This document shows positions 25,601 through 35,057 of a stretch of DNA of 64,000 nt, one piece after another (positions within the stretch are counted from its first letter, which is position 1; the number at the start of each line of letters is the position of its first letter). The notes under the pieces were generated by a model. That model searched no databases, was not told the origin of the DNA, and worked only from the letters and a program-made list of their open reading frames with translations. Source of the DNA: an archaeon (GTDB lineage Archaea > Nanobdellota > Nanobdellia > Woesearchaeales > GW2011-AR9); assembly GCA_018670085.1 (NCBI GenBank), contig JABHRS010000029.1, forward strand, positions 1 to 64,000. The letters are read 5' to 3'. A program made the translations under genes and the position numbers.

Positions 25601-26824
25601 TCAAAATAATCGATTTTTCCAAGTTTTAGGAGTTTTCTCATTAATGATCTCCAAATCAAGGTGATATCGAAATTTCTTTGCGCCCTTAGCCTTAATATGA
25701 TCAATCATAGATTGAAGACCTTCTCTTAATGTGACTTTGGTTGAATAGTTGAACAATCTTCTTGCTTTATTAGCACTACATGAAGCCAACTTCACTTCTT
25801 GTGGACGACCTGGCATGAAAATTGGTTTTAAATCAAAGTTGAGTAGCTCAGCAATTGTTTTTGCTAGTTCATTAATTGAGATAAACTCTTCATCTGGACC
25901 AATATTAATAATTTCACCATTAAGCCCATCTTTGAATCCTAACTGCAGTAGACAGTCAATATCATCTTCAACAAATGAGAAACATCTTTTTTGCTCACCG
26001 TCACCATAAATAATTGGTTGTCTTCCTTGAAGCATCAAATTGATCATAATTGATGCTACATTTCTGTAAGGGTCATCATATTTTTGCCTTGGACCGATAA
26101 TATTGTGAGGAACAGCAATGACATATTCCATCCCATGTACTTCTGAAAGATTTTTTAATAATAGTTCTGAAGCGTATTTTGCAATCCCATACGGGTCTTG
26201 TGGTTTTGGAGTCATGTCTTCAGTGAATGGAACGACATCTTGGGTTCCATATCTTGCCATTGATGAACAATAAACAAATCTTTTCACTTTATTGGTAATC
26301 GCAGCTGTGATTAAAGTAGCTGAGATTTGACTAGTATTTTGACAAACTAAATGCGGAGAAAAAACGGATAAACCTTCATAGGCTGTGCAAGCTGTATGGT
26401 AAACGATGTCACAACCTTTCATTAATTTATTCATGGTATTTAGATACCTACAATCCACTTGATAAAATTCTACTTCATCAGGCACATTGTCCATGTAACC
26501 ACCAATTAGATTATCACAACCAACAACTTCATGACCTTGTTTTAGAAGTGCGTCTGCTAAATGGCTTCCAAGAAACCCTGCAACTCCGGTGATAAATATT
26601 CGTTTCTTTTTTCGAAGTTGACTAATTTGAAAGGTTTCTTGCCCATTAGATTGAACTTTTGAAATATTAGCATTATTGAAAATTAGTTCTTTTCCATCTA
26701 CATTAATTGTAACTTTGGCGTTTGAGAATTCTTGTTGAATATTTGCTTGATTATTTGTTTGATCACTAGGCTGATCTGCTGAATTGTTTAAGGAATCTGC
26801 TGACTTATTTTCTTCTTGAAACAT
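25601..26824 (-). CDS. NAD-dependent nucleotide-sugar epimerase/dehydratase (extended SDR) with polar N-terminal extension
   Basis: 407 residues from ATG 26824 (MFQEENKSAD), chosen because GGAGA lies before it; the track start is 17 codons earlier. Residues 1-70 are an extension rich in N, Q, S and D (SADQPSDQTNNQANIQQ). The SDR domain begins with IFITGVAGFLGSHLAD, has CSSMARYG as substrate loop and DPYGIAKYASELL with catalytic Y and K. GRQPIIYGDGEQKRCFSFVEDD is typical of UDP-glucose 4-epimerase relatives. Substrate unknown. It diverges from the GT4 gene at 26909. Confidence 0.85.
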   Translation of the reverse strand: MFQEENKSADSLNNSADQPSDQTNNQANIQQEFSNAKVTINVDGKELIFNNANISKVQSNGQETFQISQLRKKKRIFITGVAGFLGSHLADALLKQGHEVVGCDNLIGGYMDNVPDEVEFYQVDCRYLNTMNKLMKGCDIVYHTACTAYEGLSVFSPHLVCQNTSQISATLITAAITNKVKRFVYCSSMARYGTQDVVPFTEDMTPKPQDPYGIAKYASELLLKNLSEVHGMEYVIAVPHNIIGPRQKYDDPYRNVASIMINLMLQGRQPIIYGDGEQKRCFSFVEDDIDCLLQLGFKDGLNGEIINIGPDEEFISINELAKTIAELLNFDLKPIFMPGRPQEVKLASCSANKARRLFNYSTKVTLREGLQSMIDHIKAKGAKKFRYHLDLEIINEKTPKTWKNRLF

Positions 26825-26875
26825 TGTTTTTTCTCCATAAATCTCTTTGTTTATGTAGCAATTTTTGATGCACAA

Positions 26876-26887
26876 GCTATTTAAATC
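26876..26887 (+). promoter_or_regulatory. TATA-box promoter of the GT4 gene
   Basis: GCTATTTAAATC, about 27 bp before ATG 26909, the leaderless spacing. It lies between the divergent SDR and GT4 genes. Confidence 0.5.
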
Positions 26888-26908
26888 TTATGAATTGATA
26901 CTCGTAAA

Positions 26909-28048
26909 ATGGATTCAAGAATCTTAATGTTAATCGAAAGGAAAAAAAATGATAATATTACTTTTGCTAGAGATAAATTTTTGATATATGGGATGGAACA
27001 TCTCGGTTGCAAGATATCTTTTTTCGAGCAAAAATCAAACTGGATACTTCGACAGTTGAAATTGATTAAATATTGCTTTAGTAAAAGAAACACTTTTGAT
27101 GCTTTATTTGTGTCTTCAAGATGTAAGACTGATCTATTGGTAGCTAAATTATGTTCAATCATGCTTAGAAAACCATTAATCGCAGATGTGTTTATCTCAA
27201 CTTACAACACCCAAGTTGAAGATAGAAAATTAGTCTCTAGTAAATCTGTTAAGGGAAGATTGCTGAAACTATTTGATCTGGTTGTGGTTTTGTTATCTGA
27301 TGCTGCTTTACTTGACACGAATTCACATATTAACTATTTTGAAGAAAATATATGGAAAGCAAAGAAATCTATAAAGAAGTATAGTCGTTCTTTATTTAAT
27401 AATAAATATTATCGAGTTTTAATCGGGTCTGATAGCCGTGAACATCCAGTGGACCCTGATAATCTGCCTAAAAAGGATAAAAAGTGTATTGTGTTTTACA
27501 ACGGAACATATATCCCATTACATGGAGTTGAGTATTTGTTGGAGGCTGCTGCGATCTTACAAAAGAACCCAGAAGCCAATAATGTGGAATTTTTATTTTA
27601 TGGAGATGGTCAGCAACGTAAAGAGATGGTGGCACTATCAGAAAAATTGGGATTAAATAATGTGAAATTTAATTTTGATTTTAAAGAGGAAGAGTTACAA
27701 AATTATATTCATAAATCTACTATCTATTTGGGAATTTTTGGTAATACAGATAAAGCAAAAAGAGTTATTCCTTGTAAAGTTTACAAAGGTATGGTGATGC
27801 ATGCTTGTGTACTTAGTGGACACTCGGATGCGATGGGTGAATTATTTGTTGAAGGGGAAGAATATTTAGGAGCCAAATTTGCAGATGGCTCTGACATTGC
27901 TGAAAAAATATTGTTGCTTGCAAATAATAATCAACTGCGTGAGAAAATTGCGGCTGCTGGATACCATGCATTCTTAGAAAAATCTGACATTTCTTCAGTT
28001 GCTAAGGAGTTAAAAAAGGTATTTTTGGATTTTGGATTGATTACTTGA
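26909..28048 (+). CDS. GT4-like glycosyltransferase
   Basis: 379 residues with a GT-B layout. The C-terminal Rossmann domain has FYNGTYIPLHGVEYLLEAAA, EFLFYGDGQQRKEM and YLGIFGNTDKAKRVIPCKVYKGM, matching GT4 members; the late ExxxxxxxE motif is weak. The N-terminal half is less conserved and carries no signal or membrane helix. It probably transfers a sugar from a nucleotide donor to a lipid-linked glycan on the cytoplasmic side. First of three plus-strand genes, each with its own TATA-like box. Confidence 0.75.
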   Translation: MDSRILMLIERKKNDNITFARDKFLIYGMEHLGCKISFFEQKSNWILRQLKLIKYCFSKRNTFDALFVSSRCKTDLLVAKLCSIMLRKPLIADVFISTYNTQVEDRKLVSSKSVKGRLLKLFDLVVVLLSDAALLDTNSHINYFEENIWKAKKSIKKYSRSLFNNKYYRVLIGSDSREHPVDPDNLPKKDKKCIVFYNGTYIPLHGVEYLLEAAAILQKNPEANNVEFLFYGDGQQRKEMVALSEKLGLNNVKFNFDFKEEELQNYIHKSTIYLGIFGNTDKAKRVIPCKVYKGMVMHACVLSGHSDAMGELFVEGEEYLGAKFADGSDIAEKILLLANNNQLREKIAAAGYHAFLEKSDISSVAKELKKVFLDFGLIT

Positions 28049-28059
28049 GAATAAAAAAT

Positions 28060-28069
28060 AATTTAAATA
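28060..28069 (+). promoter_or_regulatory. TATA-box promoter of the methyltransferase gene
   Basis: AATTTAAATA about 30 bp before ATG 28095. It sits 12 bases after the GT4 stop, so the methyltransferase can be transcribed on its own. Confidence 0.45.
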
Positions 28070-28094
28070 GGAAAAAGATATTCTTGTATAAAAA

Positions 28095-28877
28095 ATGGTT
28101 TTAAAAAAATTACGCAAGGTAGCAAAATGGTTTTACGATAGATTTTATGTAAAAATATTTGCAGATTACCGAACTGAACTTTGTCTGGCTGTGGGAGATT
28201 GTAAGACACTATTAGATGTTGGTTGCGGAGCGTATTCACCTATTCAAAATTTTTCTAATCAACTTCATTGTGAGGGAGTAGATGGCTTTTTACCATCAAT
28301 TGAAACTTCACAGGCAAAAGGGATTCATAAAAAATATCACCAGATGGATTTGTTTGATATTGGTGAAAGATTTTTACCTAACACCTATGAATGTGTTTTA
28401 GCATCTGATGTGATTGAACACTTTGAAAAAGAAGATGGTTGGAAATTGCTTGAACACATGGAAAAAATTGCATCAAAGCGAGTAATAATTTATACTCCAA
28501 ATGGATTTTTGCCACAAGGAGAGTATGACAATAATGCTTGGCAAGTTCACAAATCTGGCTGGGAAATTGAGGAGATGGAAAAGCGGGGGTACCGAGTGCT
28601 TGGAATTCATGGGCATAAAATTTTTCGAGGAGAATATGCTAAAATTAAGTGGAAACCATGGTTTTTTTGGCAAATAATTTCTGATGTTAGTCAGCTTTGG
28701 ACACGTAGTCATACAAAGAATGCTTTTCAAATACTTTGTGTGAAAGATATGCCGGAAATTAGTAAAGATTCCAAATCTAATGTAGAAAAATCAAATGATT
28801 TGGATTCCGGTTCTGAGGATTTGGAATCAGATGAAGATTTGGCTTCTGTTGAACCATCAGTTGAACCTTCGTCTTAA
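28095..28877 (+). CDS. class I SAM-dependent methyltransferase
   Basis: 260 residues. Motif I is LLDVGCGAYSPI near 41-52, the post-I acidic position lies near VDGF, and CVLASDVIEHFEKEDG is the motif II region of methyltransf_11/23 proteins. The last 40 residues are an acidic, serine-rich tail (SGSEDLESDEDLASVEPS). Methylation of a sugar or lipid in the glycan pathway fits the neighbours, but the sequence does not fix a substrate. Confidence 0.8.
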   Translation: MVLKKLRKVAKWFYDRFYVKIFADYRTELCLAVGDCKTLLDVGCGAYSPIQNFSNQLHCEGVDGFLPSIETSQAKGIHKKYHQMDLFDIGERFLPNTYECVLASDVIEHFEKEDGWKLLEHMEKIASKRVIIYTPNGFLPQGEYDNNAWQVHKSGWEIEEMEKRGYRVLGIHGHKIFRGEYAKIKWKPWFFWQIISDVSQLWTRSHTKNAFQILCVKDMPEISKDSKSNVEKSNDLDSGSEDLESDEDLASVEPSVEPSS

Positions 28878-28926
28878 AAGATATGGGTTCACAACACTTT
28901 TAAATGATAATTTCTAAAATTTCTAC

Positions 28927-30534
28927 ATGGCAAATAAACGAGTATTAATGCTTACACCAAAGCTTCGAGGGTCACCTAACGGGATTAATCGGATTCAACC
29001 ACCACTTGGACCAATGATTGCAGCTGCAGTAATGCGTGAAAATTATGGACTAGATGTTAAAATTCATGACTGTGCACTTGAAGGATGGGATAATAGAGTG
29101 CCACATTCTGATGGGAGATCAATTGTGATTGGTCAAAATGATAATGATATTTATAGTGTGATTGCAGATTATCAACCAGACGTAGTTGGAGTTTCAGTTT
29201 TATTTGCAAACCTGGCAAATTCCTCAAGGAGACTTGCTGAGATGGTCAAAGATGTAATGCCAAACGCAGCAGTTGTTTTTGGTGGAAATAATGTTTCTAA
29301 TTCAGTTAATGATGCTATTTATGGTCGACAAATGATTGCTTCTGGTAAGGCTACTCGCTTCACCGGTAGAGTTGCAGATTTAGACTATGTTGATAGTAAA
29401 GGGCGGCAAGTAATTGATCATGTAATGCATGGTGAAGTTGATTTTGCATGGCCGCAAGTAGCTAAAATGCTGGCTAATGGAGAAGATGTTAGTAAGGTGC
29501 TTGGAGTAGTTTCTAAGAATAATAGAAGATATGGATCCAAAATTAATTTACGTCCACAACTTCCTGATATGAAAAAATTGCCATTTCCAGCAAGAGATCT
29601 AGTGAATATGGCTGGATACCATTCAATTAACAGAATGCATAACCCTCATTCAGAAGGTGGGTTAGTATTACCTGTGATGGCATCAAGAGGATGTCCGGAA
29701 GGATGTAGTTTTTGTAGTACTCCACAGACTTGGACTAAGAAAGTAAGGTGGAGAGAAATTGATCATATTATTGCTGAAATCGAAGAAGGAGTTAAGAAAT
29801 ATGGGATTGGAGAAGTACAATTCGAAGATGATACTTTAACTGCTCGAAAAAGCGAGTTGTTTGAACTTTGTCGTCGATTAGAACCACTTGGTTTGAAAAT
29901 TAGTACTCCTAACGGAACACATGCTGGATATCACCAAAAACGTGTTGGAGGAATACCAGTTGAAGGTGGAGTACAACTTGAAATTTACGGAGCTATGAAA
30001 GCTGCTGGATTTTATCAAGTAACTGTTGCTTGTGAAAGTGGTGATCAAAGGGTACATGATGAATTAGTTGGTAAAGGGCTTAAACTTGAAACAATTAATG
30101 TTGCGATCGCTAACGCAAAAGCTGCTGGACTTTATGCACATTCATTTTGGACAGTTGGTTATCCTAAAATGCCAAGTTTTGGGTATGCTGGAGAATCTGT
30201 TGAAGAAATTGAGCGTACAATTTCGGCTGCTAAAAACAGCGGAGCGGATAGTGCATCACTTGCAATTGTGACACCTAACCCTGGAACAAAGGTATATAGA
30301 CAAGTTGTTGAACATGATTTACTTTGGCCAGGAGCGTCACTTGATGACACTATGTTCATTAATTCATTAACGCAGGTAGCAGGTTTTGATGGACCAGAAC
30401 AATTTGAAAATTATGTTAAGGCCTCACACAAATCAGTAAATTATCATTTGAAAGAGTTACGTCAAGCAAGGTTAGAAGCAGGGCCGGGTGTACGTGAAGA
30501 TTTGTATGCTGTTAGTGAGAAACATAATACTTAG
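28927..30534 (+). CDS. B12-binding radical SAM protein
   Basis: 535 residues. Residues 1-190 form a cobalamin-binding-like Rossmann domain (VLMLTPKLRG, then PDVVGVSVLFAN and AAVVFGGNNV). The radical SAM motif is RGCPEGCSFCSTP (CxxxCxxC) near 255-265, followed by EVQFEDDTLTARKSEL and a TIM-barrel pattern. Family members methylate unreactive carbon or phosphorus centres, or rearrange rings. The usual DxHxxG cobalamin motif is not clean (IHDCALEG), so cobalamin binding is uncertain. A TATA-like CTTTTAAATGATA lies 22-28 bp before ATG 28927. A more distant paralogue lies at 41554. Confidence 0.82.
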   Translation: MANKRVLMLTPKLRGSPNGINRIQPPLGPMIAAAVMRENYGLDVKIHDCALEGWDNRVPHSDGRSIVIGQNDNDIYSVIADYQPDVVGVSVLFANLANSSRRLAEMVKDVMPNAAVVFGGNNVSNSVNDAIYGRQMIASGKATRFTGRVADLDYVDSKGRQVIDHVMHGEVDFAWPQVAKMLANGEDVSKVLGVVSKNNRRYGSKINLRPQLPDMKKLPFPARDLVNMAGYHSINRMHNPHSEGGLVLPVMASRGCPEGCSFCSTPQTWTKKVRWREIDHIIAEIEEGVKKYGIGEVQFEDDTLTARKSELFELCRRLEPLGLKISTPNGTHAGYHQKRVGGIPVEGGVQLEIYGAMKAAGFYQVTVACESGDQRVHDELVGKGLKLETINVAIANAKAAGLYAHSFWTVGYPKMPSFGYAGESVEEIERTISAAKNSGADSASLAIVTPNPGTKVYRQVVEHDLLWPGASLDDTMFINSLTQVAGFDGPEQFENYVKASHKSVNYHLKELRQARLEAGPGVREDLYAVSEKHNT

Positions 30535-30548
30535 AGAAAGTTTATTTT

Positions 30549-32303
30549 TTATTTCTTATTCATATTATCAACTGGATCATTTTTAATAATTCCAACTGAA
30601 TAGAAGTATCGTTTGATCTCTTGAAGAAAACTTTTTGGATTCTTAAGATAGTGACCTCTTTTAGCGTTTAGAAGTTTTAATCCATTGATTAACCAATGAG
30701 TTGGTTTCTTTTCATTCATGTTATAATCTAAATAAATAATATTTTTTAGATTTACACTTTTGGCAATCTTACTTAACTCTTGATGACCAACACCATAAGG
30801 GTTATCTAATGGAACAATTGCTAAATCATAATCATTTGTACTAAGTTGATCTCTTTTTTTGAGAAATGCTTGATAATCAATTGAGAGATGTGGAACATTA
30901 ATTTTACCAGAATACTGTTTGAACTCCTTACGTTTAAGTTCATTTGTGTAAGATTTGGTATGTTCATATTGTTTTTCTTCAATTTCAATAAAATGTATTT
31001 TGATGTTATCCTCTGCATCTAAATTTACTTTTTTGAAAGCAGTTGGCTGGATGATTAGATCAATAGAATAATTGTCAGTAATTTTTTGGACAGTTTTAAT
31101 TAACGCTTTGATGAATAAAGGATGCGCTGATCCTAAAAGTAAAATGTTGTAATGGTCCTTCTTGTTTTCATTTAGGAGCTTGGAAATCTTTGGAAGCGCA
31201 GCGGTAATTAAATCATTTTGATGGAACTCGATTAACTGATTTTCGTTTTTTTGAAATTCTGTTTGAAACTCTTTGAGAATTGCTTGATGGATCTCTTTTT
31301 CTGATTTGCTAATATTGTTTTTTTCATCAGGATCATTTTTAGTGTCAAATAACTCTTCAGTGTTTTGATCAATATTAATCACATATTTGTACCTTTGACC
31401 ACGAATGCAAACTACTCTGCCTTTTTGAAGCAAAAATCTTTGATCTACTCGAAATTTGTCTCTGGTATACTTTGCATCCGAATTAGTCTCTTCTGTAATT
31501 AATGGTAAAATACTTTGTCCTTGAAGTTGGTACTGTTCTTTTGGAATCTCTAATATATCCAAAATAGTTGGTAAGATATCAGTTGAGGCAATAAGCTGAT
31601 CTATCTCTTTTTCTTTGATTATTGAACTTGCATTTGGATACTGCAAGTATAAATTGATTAAAATATTTGCATCAGTAACTACACTCTCATGCCGTTTAGT
31701 GCTGCTGTTACGATTATTATCTGGCCAACCATGATCTGGACAGAATAAAAATAAAGTGTTTTCTAGGAGACCTTTGTCATTTAACAAATTGTAGGCTTTT
31801 TCGATATAGTCATTAGTATCGTCTTGATTATTGTAATTTAACATTAAGAAGAATGGTGATTCTAGTTTGTCATCTATTAATTTTTGCAAAACTTTGTTTA
31901 AATCTTCACTTGTCCAAAAACTGTTATGTGTAATTCCTTGTGGAAGTTGTTCGTCTTTGATTGTCGGTTGTAATTTTTTGAAAAGTGAGTTCCCTTCAAT
32001 ATGATACCAACCAGCATAACTTGTGTAACCATTGCTTGTTAAAATTTTGTAAATAGAACTCCATTTATTTTGGTCATAATTGAAGTCAGCAAAAGTTCTG
32101 CTAAGATAAGTTGGGGCAATTCCAGTTAACATGGAACTTTGAGACATGATGGTACTTGGAGCAGCAACTACAACATTGTTGCAAATGACACCGTTATCTG
32201 TTTTTTTAAGTTTGTCAAATAAGGGATATTTAGAATATCGTTCGGTACCAGAGTAATTTCTAACAGATTCTCCTAGTATCCAAATAACGTTAAGTTTTTT
32301 CAT
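30549..32303 (-). CDS. sulfatase/phosphoglycerol-transferase-fold protein (alkaline phosphatase superfamily)
   Basis: 584 residues. Residues 1-280 show the alkaline phosphatase superfamily core: VIWILGESVRNYSG, where a metal-binding Asp would normally stand; APSTIMSQSSMLTG with a Ser/Thr nucleophile region instead of the CxPxR formylglycine motif; and LFCPDHGWPDN for the metal-binding DH pair. So a sulfatase with formylglycine is unlikely; a phospho- or phosphonate-ester transferase or hydrolase is more likely. Residues 380-584 form a second, unrecognised alpha/beta domain. There is no signal peptide. Last gene of the minus-strand run with the cytidylyltransferase fusions, 30 bases after the nearest. 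Confidence 0.7.
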   Translation of the reverse strand: MKKLNVIWILGESVRNYSGTERYSKYPLFDKLKKTDNGVICNNVVVAAPSTIMSQSSMLTGIAPTYLSRTFADFNYDQNKWSSIYKILTSNGYTSYAGWYHIEGNSLFKKLQPTIKDEQLPQGITHNSFWTSEDLNKVLQKLIDDKLESPFFLMLNYNNQDDTNDYIEKAYNLLNDKGLLENTLFLFCPDHGWPDNNRNSSTKRHESVVTDANILINLYLQYPNASSIIKEKEIDQLIASTDILPTILDILEIPKEQYQLQGQSILPLITEETNSDAKYTRDKFRVDQRFLLQKGRVVCIRGQRYKYVINIDQNTEELFDTKNDPDEKNNISKSEKEIHQAILKEFQTEFQKNENQLIEFHQNDLITAALPKISKLLNENKKDHYNILLLGSAHPLFIKALIKTVQKITDNYSIDLIIQPTAFKKVNLDAEDNIKIHFIEIEEKQYEHTKSYTNELKRKEFKQYSGKINVPHLSIDYQAFLKKRDQLSTNDYDLAIVPLDNPYGVGHQELSKIAKSVNLKNIIYLDYNMNEKKPTHWLINGLKLLNAKRGHYLKNPKSFLQEIKRYFYSVGIIKNDPVDNMNKK

Positions 32304-32333
32304 AATTGTTTTATTTTTTATTGAGTAGTTTTA

Positions 32334-33569
32334 TTAGCTTTTGTGCATTGAAGAGATAATTTCAGACATGCTGGTAGATTTTTTGTCAGATTCATTGCAA
32401 TTTTGATTAATAAGGATTGATTTTGTACTTTCTTCCATTGGACCTATCACTGATTTAAGTAACTGGTCCTCATAAACTATAATATTGGAAGCAAATTTTT
32501 TATGCTCTGTTTCATCCATCTGAGCTTTAGTTGTAGATGAGGTAATTAAAGGTACATGAATTTTTAATTCTTGATACTGTTTGCAAAATTCTGAAATATT
32601 TGATTTGTTTGAAGAATTAATTTGAATCATAATCCCGTCAGCACCTGAATTAATGTAAGATTGGACTCTTTGAATCATATCCTGGACATCTTTGTAATTT
32701 TCAATTTTGATGAATAACATAAAATCATCAGTTACTTGAGCTTTTTTTGATTTAGAGATTATTTCTGATATCTTGTTGTTGTTGTTTTCAGAGAGAACTA
32801 TTGCTGAGACTCCAAAGCGCTCAAATGTTCGTGAGATGTATTCTGCCTCTGTAATGTTTGTAATTTGATCACAATCAACAATGATCGGTTTTGTTGTATT
32901 TTCTAGAACTTGATAAATTAAATCATTCATCTCTGATTTGTTGTTATCGATGTTAACACTAATTCCTTTGTTAACTGCACTAGTTCTGGAACTTAGCCAA
33001 ATACCATCAAACTCTTCAACTGAAAAATTAATTCTCATATTTGCATTTTCAACAATTGTTGCACTTAAACCATCATGGGCCCCAAGAAATCTAATTGTTT
33101 GTTTGGATTCAAGTAATCTTTTTAGCCTTTCTTGTCTAACTTCTTTGGTTGTTCCAATTTTTTTAAGATAATGATGAAAACTATTTGATGAATATCCTTT
33201 ACTATAGGGAATTTCAATAACTTCTCCACCCCATTTTTTAATCGTTTCAATTACTTGTTTTCTGATAATTGGTTGAGTTGTACGCCAGATGTCTCCATGG
33301 ACAACATAATCTGGTTTGATTTTTTTTAAATTTGGAATGTAATCAATTGTATCTTGTTTTACAACTTCTACAACCCCTTTAATATGTTCAATCACATTTT
33401 TTCTTGCATTGAAGGGCATTGCAGGTAATCGTTTATATTTTGCAACTCCTTCATCACTAACTAGACCTACAATCACTTGACCATACTCTCTTGCATGTTT
33501 AATGATGTTGATGATCCCTGGATGAATTAAATCTCCGGTCATCCCAACGTAAACTTTTTTTAGATTCAT
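32334..33569 (-). CDS. cytidylyltransferase-PEP mutase-like fusion, copy 1 (most degenerate)
   Basis: 411 residues. Residues 1-135 are a TagD/PCT-type nucleotidyltransferase domain (VYVGMTGDLIHPGIINIIKHA), but the HxGH motif reads HPGI and the late SSTKIR motif reads SSNSFH, so both signatures are damaged. Residues 150-411 have the PEP mutase/isocitrate lyase barrel pattern (EEFDGIWLSSRTSA, then KPIIVDCDQ, GVSAIVLSENN). The catalytic EDK loop of phosphonate-forming PEP mutases is replaced (SEN), and DxDTG is replaced by DCDQ. Catalysis by either domain is doubtful. Overlaps the next copy by four bases (ATGA), so the two are translationally coupled and may assemble together. Confidence 0.75.
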   Translation of the reverse strand: MNLKKVYVGMTGDLIHPGIINIIKHAREYGQVIVGLVSDEGVAKYKRLPAMPFNARKNVIEHIKGVVEVVKQDTIDYIPNLKKIKPDYVVHGDIWRTTQPIIRKQVIETIKKWGGEVIEIPYSKGYSSNSFHHYLKKIGTTKEVRQERLKRLLESKQTIRFLGAHDGLSATIVENANMRINFSVEEFDGIWLSSRTSAVNKGISVNIDNNKSEMNDLIYQVLENTTKPIIVDCDQITNITEAEYISRTFERFGVSAIVLSENNNNKISEIISKSKKAQVTDDFMLFIKIENYKDVQDMIQRVQSYINSGADGIMIQINSSNKSNISEFCKQYQELKIHVPLITSSTTKAQMDETEHKKFASNIIVYEDQLLKSVIGPMEESTKSILINQNCNESDKKSTSMSEIISSMHKS

Positions 33570-34894
33570 TGTTGATCCTCAGAAGATTCTTGGATAATTG
33601 AATTAATATTTACAGAAATTTTATCTGATTCAATTGTGTTTTTGTTAATTAAAATGGACTCCGCAACTTTTAACATTGAAGGATACACTGATTTGATTAA
33701 ATTGTCTTCATATACAACCATGTCAACTTGACATTTTGTAAGTTCTGATTCCGATAAATGTGCTTGATTTGAAACCGAAACTAAGAGTGGGATTTTGGGA
33801 TTTATTTCTTTGTATTTCTGACAAAATTCTAACAATAAACCTGAATCAAGCTTATTGGCAACAATTAAAATTCCATCCGCACCAGAGACAATGTATTCTT
33901 GGCTTCTTTTAAGTGCTTGATTAAGATCTCCACTAATTATTAAACTTTCAACTCTGACAAAAACCATAAACTCTTCTGAAATTTGAGCTTTTTTGGATTC
34001 TGAAATAATTTGAGACATTTTTTTAATCTGCTGTTGTTTTTGAACTGTTCTTTGAATTGGATATAACTTTGTTTCAATTTCTTCTTGTACTTCAGAACTG
34101 TCGGAAATAACTACTGCAGAAACACCCATACGCTCAAACATTTTAACTGTGTGTGATAAATTTTTTACTGATTCAATTTGATGTAAGTCAATCACAATTG
34201 GTTTTGTGGAACTGTGAAGAACTTGGTGAATTAAATTTGAAATTGGAGTAAGAGAATAAGTTAAACTTGCTCTGGAGATAGCGTAAGTTTTTGCGTTGAG
34301 CCAAATTGCATCATACTCTTCAACTTTCCAACCAACTCTAAGCCCGGAGTTTTCAATGATGTTCGCAGCTAAACCGCTGTGTGCTTCAATTGCTCGAATT
34401 GTATCTTTGGATTCGAGAAGTCTTTGTAATCTTGCTTGTCTAACCTCTTTTGTAGTTCCAGCTTTACGTAAATGTTTGTGAAAACCAGTTGAAGAAAAAT
34501 TTTGCCGACGTTTTGAATCTATCACAATTCCACCCCACTGTGCCATTGTATCAATTACACGTTGTCTAATTTCGGGTTGGCCTTTAATCCAATCATCACC
34601 TTTAACTACATAATCTGGTTTTAATTCAGTTAGAATTTTGACATAATCAGGGGAATCTTGTTTAATCACTCTTTTGACGCCTTTGATGTTTTCAAGAACA
34701 ATTTTACGCTGTTCAAATGGCATTGCAGGAAGACGTTTGTATTCTGTCATCCCTTTATCACTTACAAGACCAATTGTGATCTCACCATATTGCTTTGCAT
34801 CGTTGATTAATTCAATATGACCTGGGTGTACTAAATCACCTGCCATTCCGATGTAAACTTGTTTTGCAATGTTTGGTTTTTCTGGAAGTTCCAT
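33566..34894 (-). CDS. cytidylyltransferase-PEP mutase-like fusion, copy 2
   Basis: 442 residues, same layout. The nucleotidyltransferase HxGH motif is intact (GDLVHPGHIELIND), but the late motif is SSTGFH rather than SSTKIR. The barrel half has EEYDAIWLNAKTYA, then PIVIDLHQ and AVVISDSSEV where PEP mutases have the DTG and EDK motifs, so that half is probably not a mutase. A Q-rich insertion (RTVQKQQQIKK) lies in the region corresponding to the gating loop. TagD-type domains make CDP-alcohols such as CDP-glycerol from CTP. First gene of the coupled pair; a TTTATAAGC box lies about 31 bp before ATG 34894. Confidence 0.75.
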   Translation of the reverse strand: MELPEKPNIAKQVYIGMAGDLVHPGHIELINDAKQYGEITIGLVSDKGMTEYKRLPAMPFEQRKIVLENIKGVKRVIKQDSPDYVKILTELKPDYVVKGDDWIKGQPEIRQRVIDTMAQWGGIVIDSKRRQNFSSTGFHKHLRKAGTTKEVRQARLQRLLESKDTIRAIEAHSGLAANIIENSGLRVGWKVEEYDAIWLNAKTYAISRASLTYSLTPISNLIHQVLHSSTKPIVIDLHQIESVKNLSHTVKMFERMGVSAVVISDSSEVQEEIETKLYPIQRTVQKQQQIKKMSQIISESKKAQISEEFMVFVRVESLIISGDLNQALKRSQEYIVSGADGILIVANKLDSGLLLEFCQKYKEINPKIPLLVSVSNQAHLSESELTKCQVDMVVYEDNLIKSVYPSMLKVAESILINKNTIESDKISVNINSIIQESSEDQQ

Positions 34895-35057
34895 GATTAT
34901 AATTTTTAGAAAATTTTTGCTTATAAAATTACTGAAAGAGGGGTCTTCATATGATTTTTTTTGTATTTTTCGTCATTAGTTGAATACGAATGTTCTTGTG
35001 TATTTGACTTAATCTTTATTACACAAGCTTTAAAATAAACATATTCAAATTTATATC

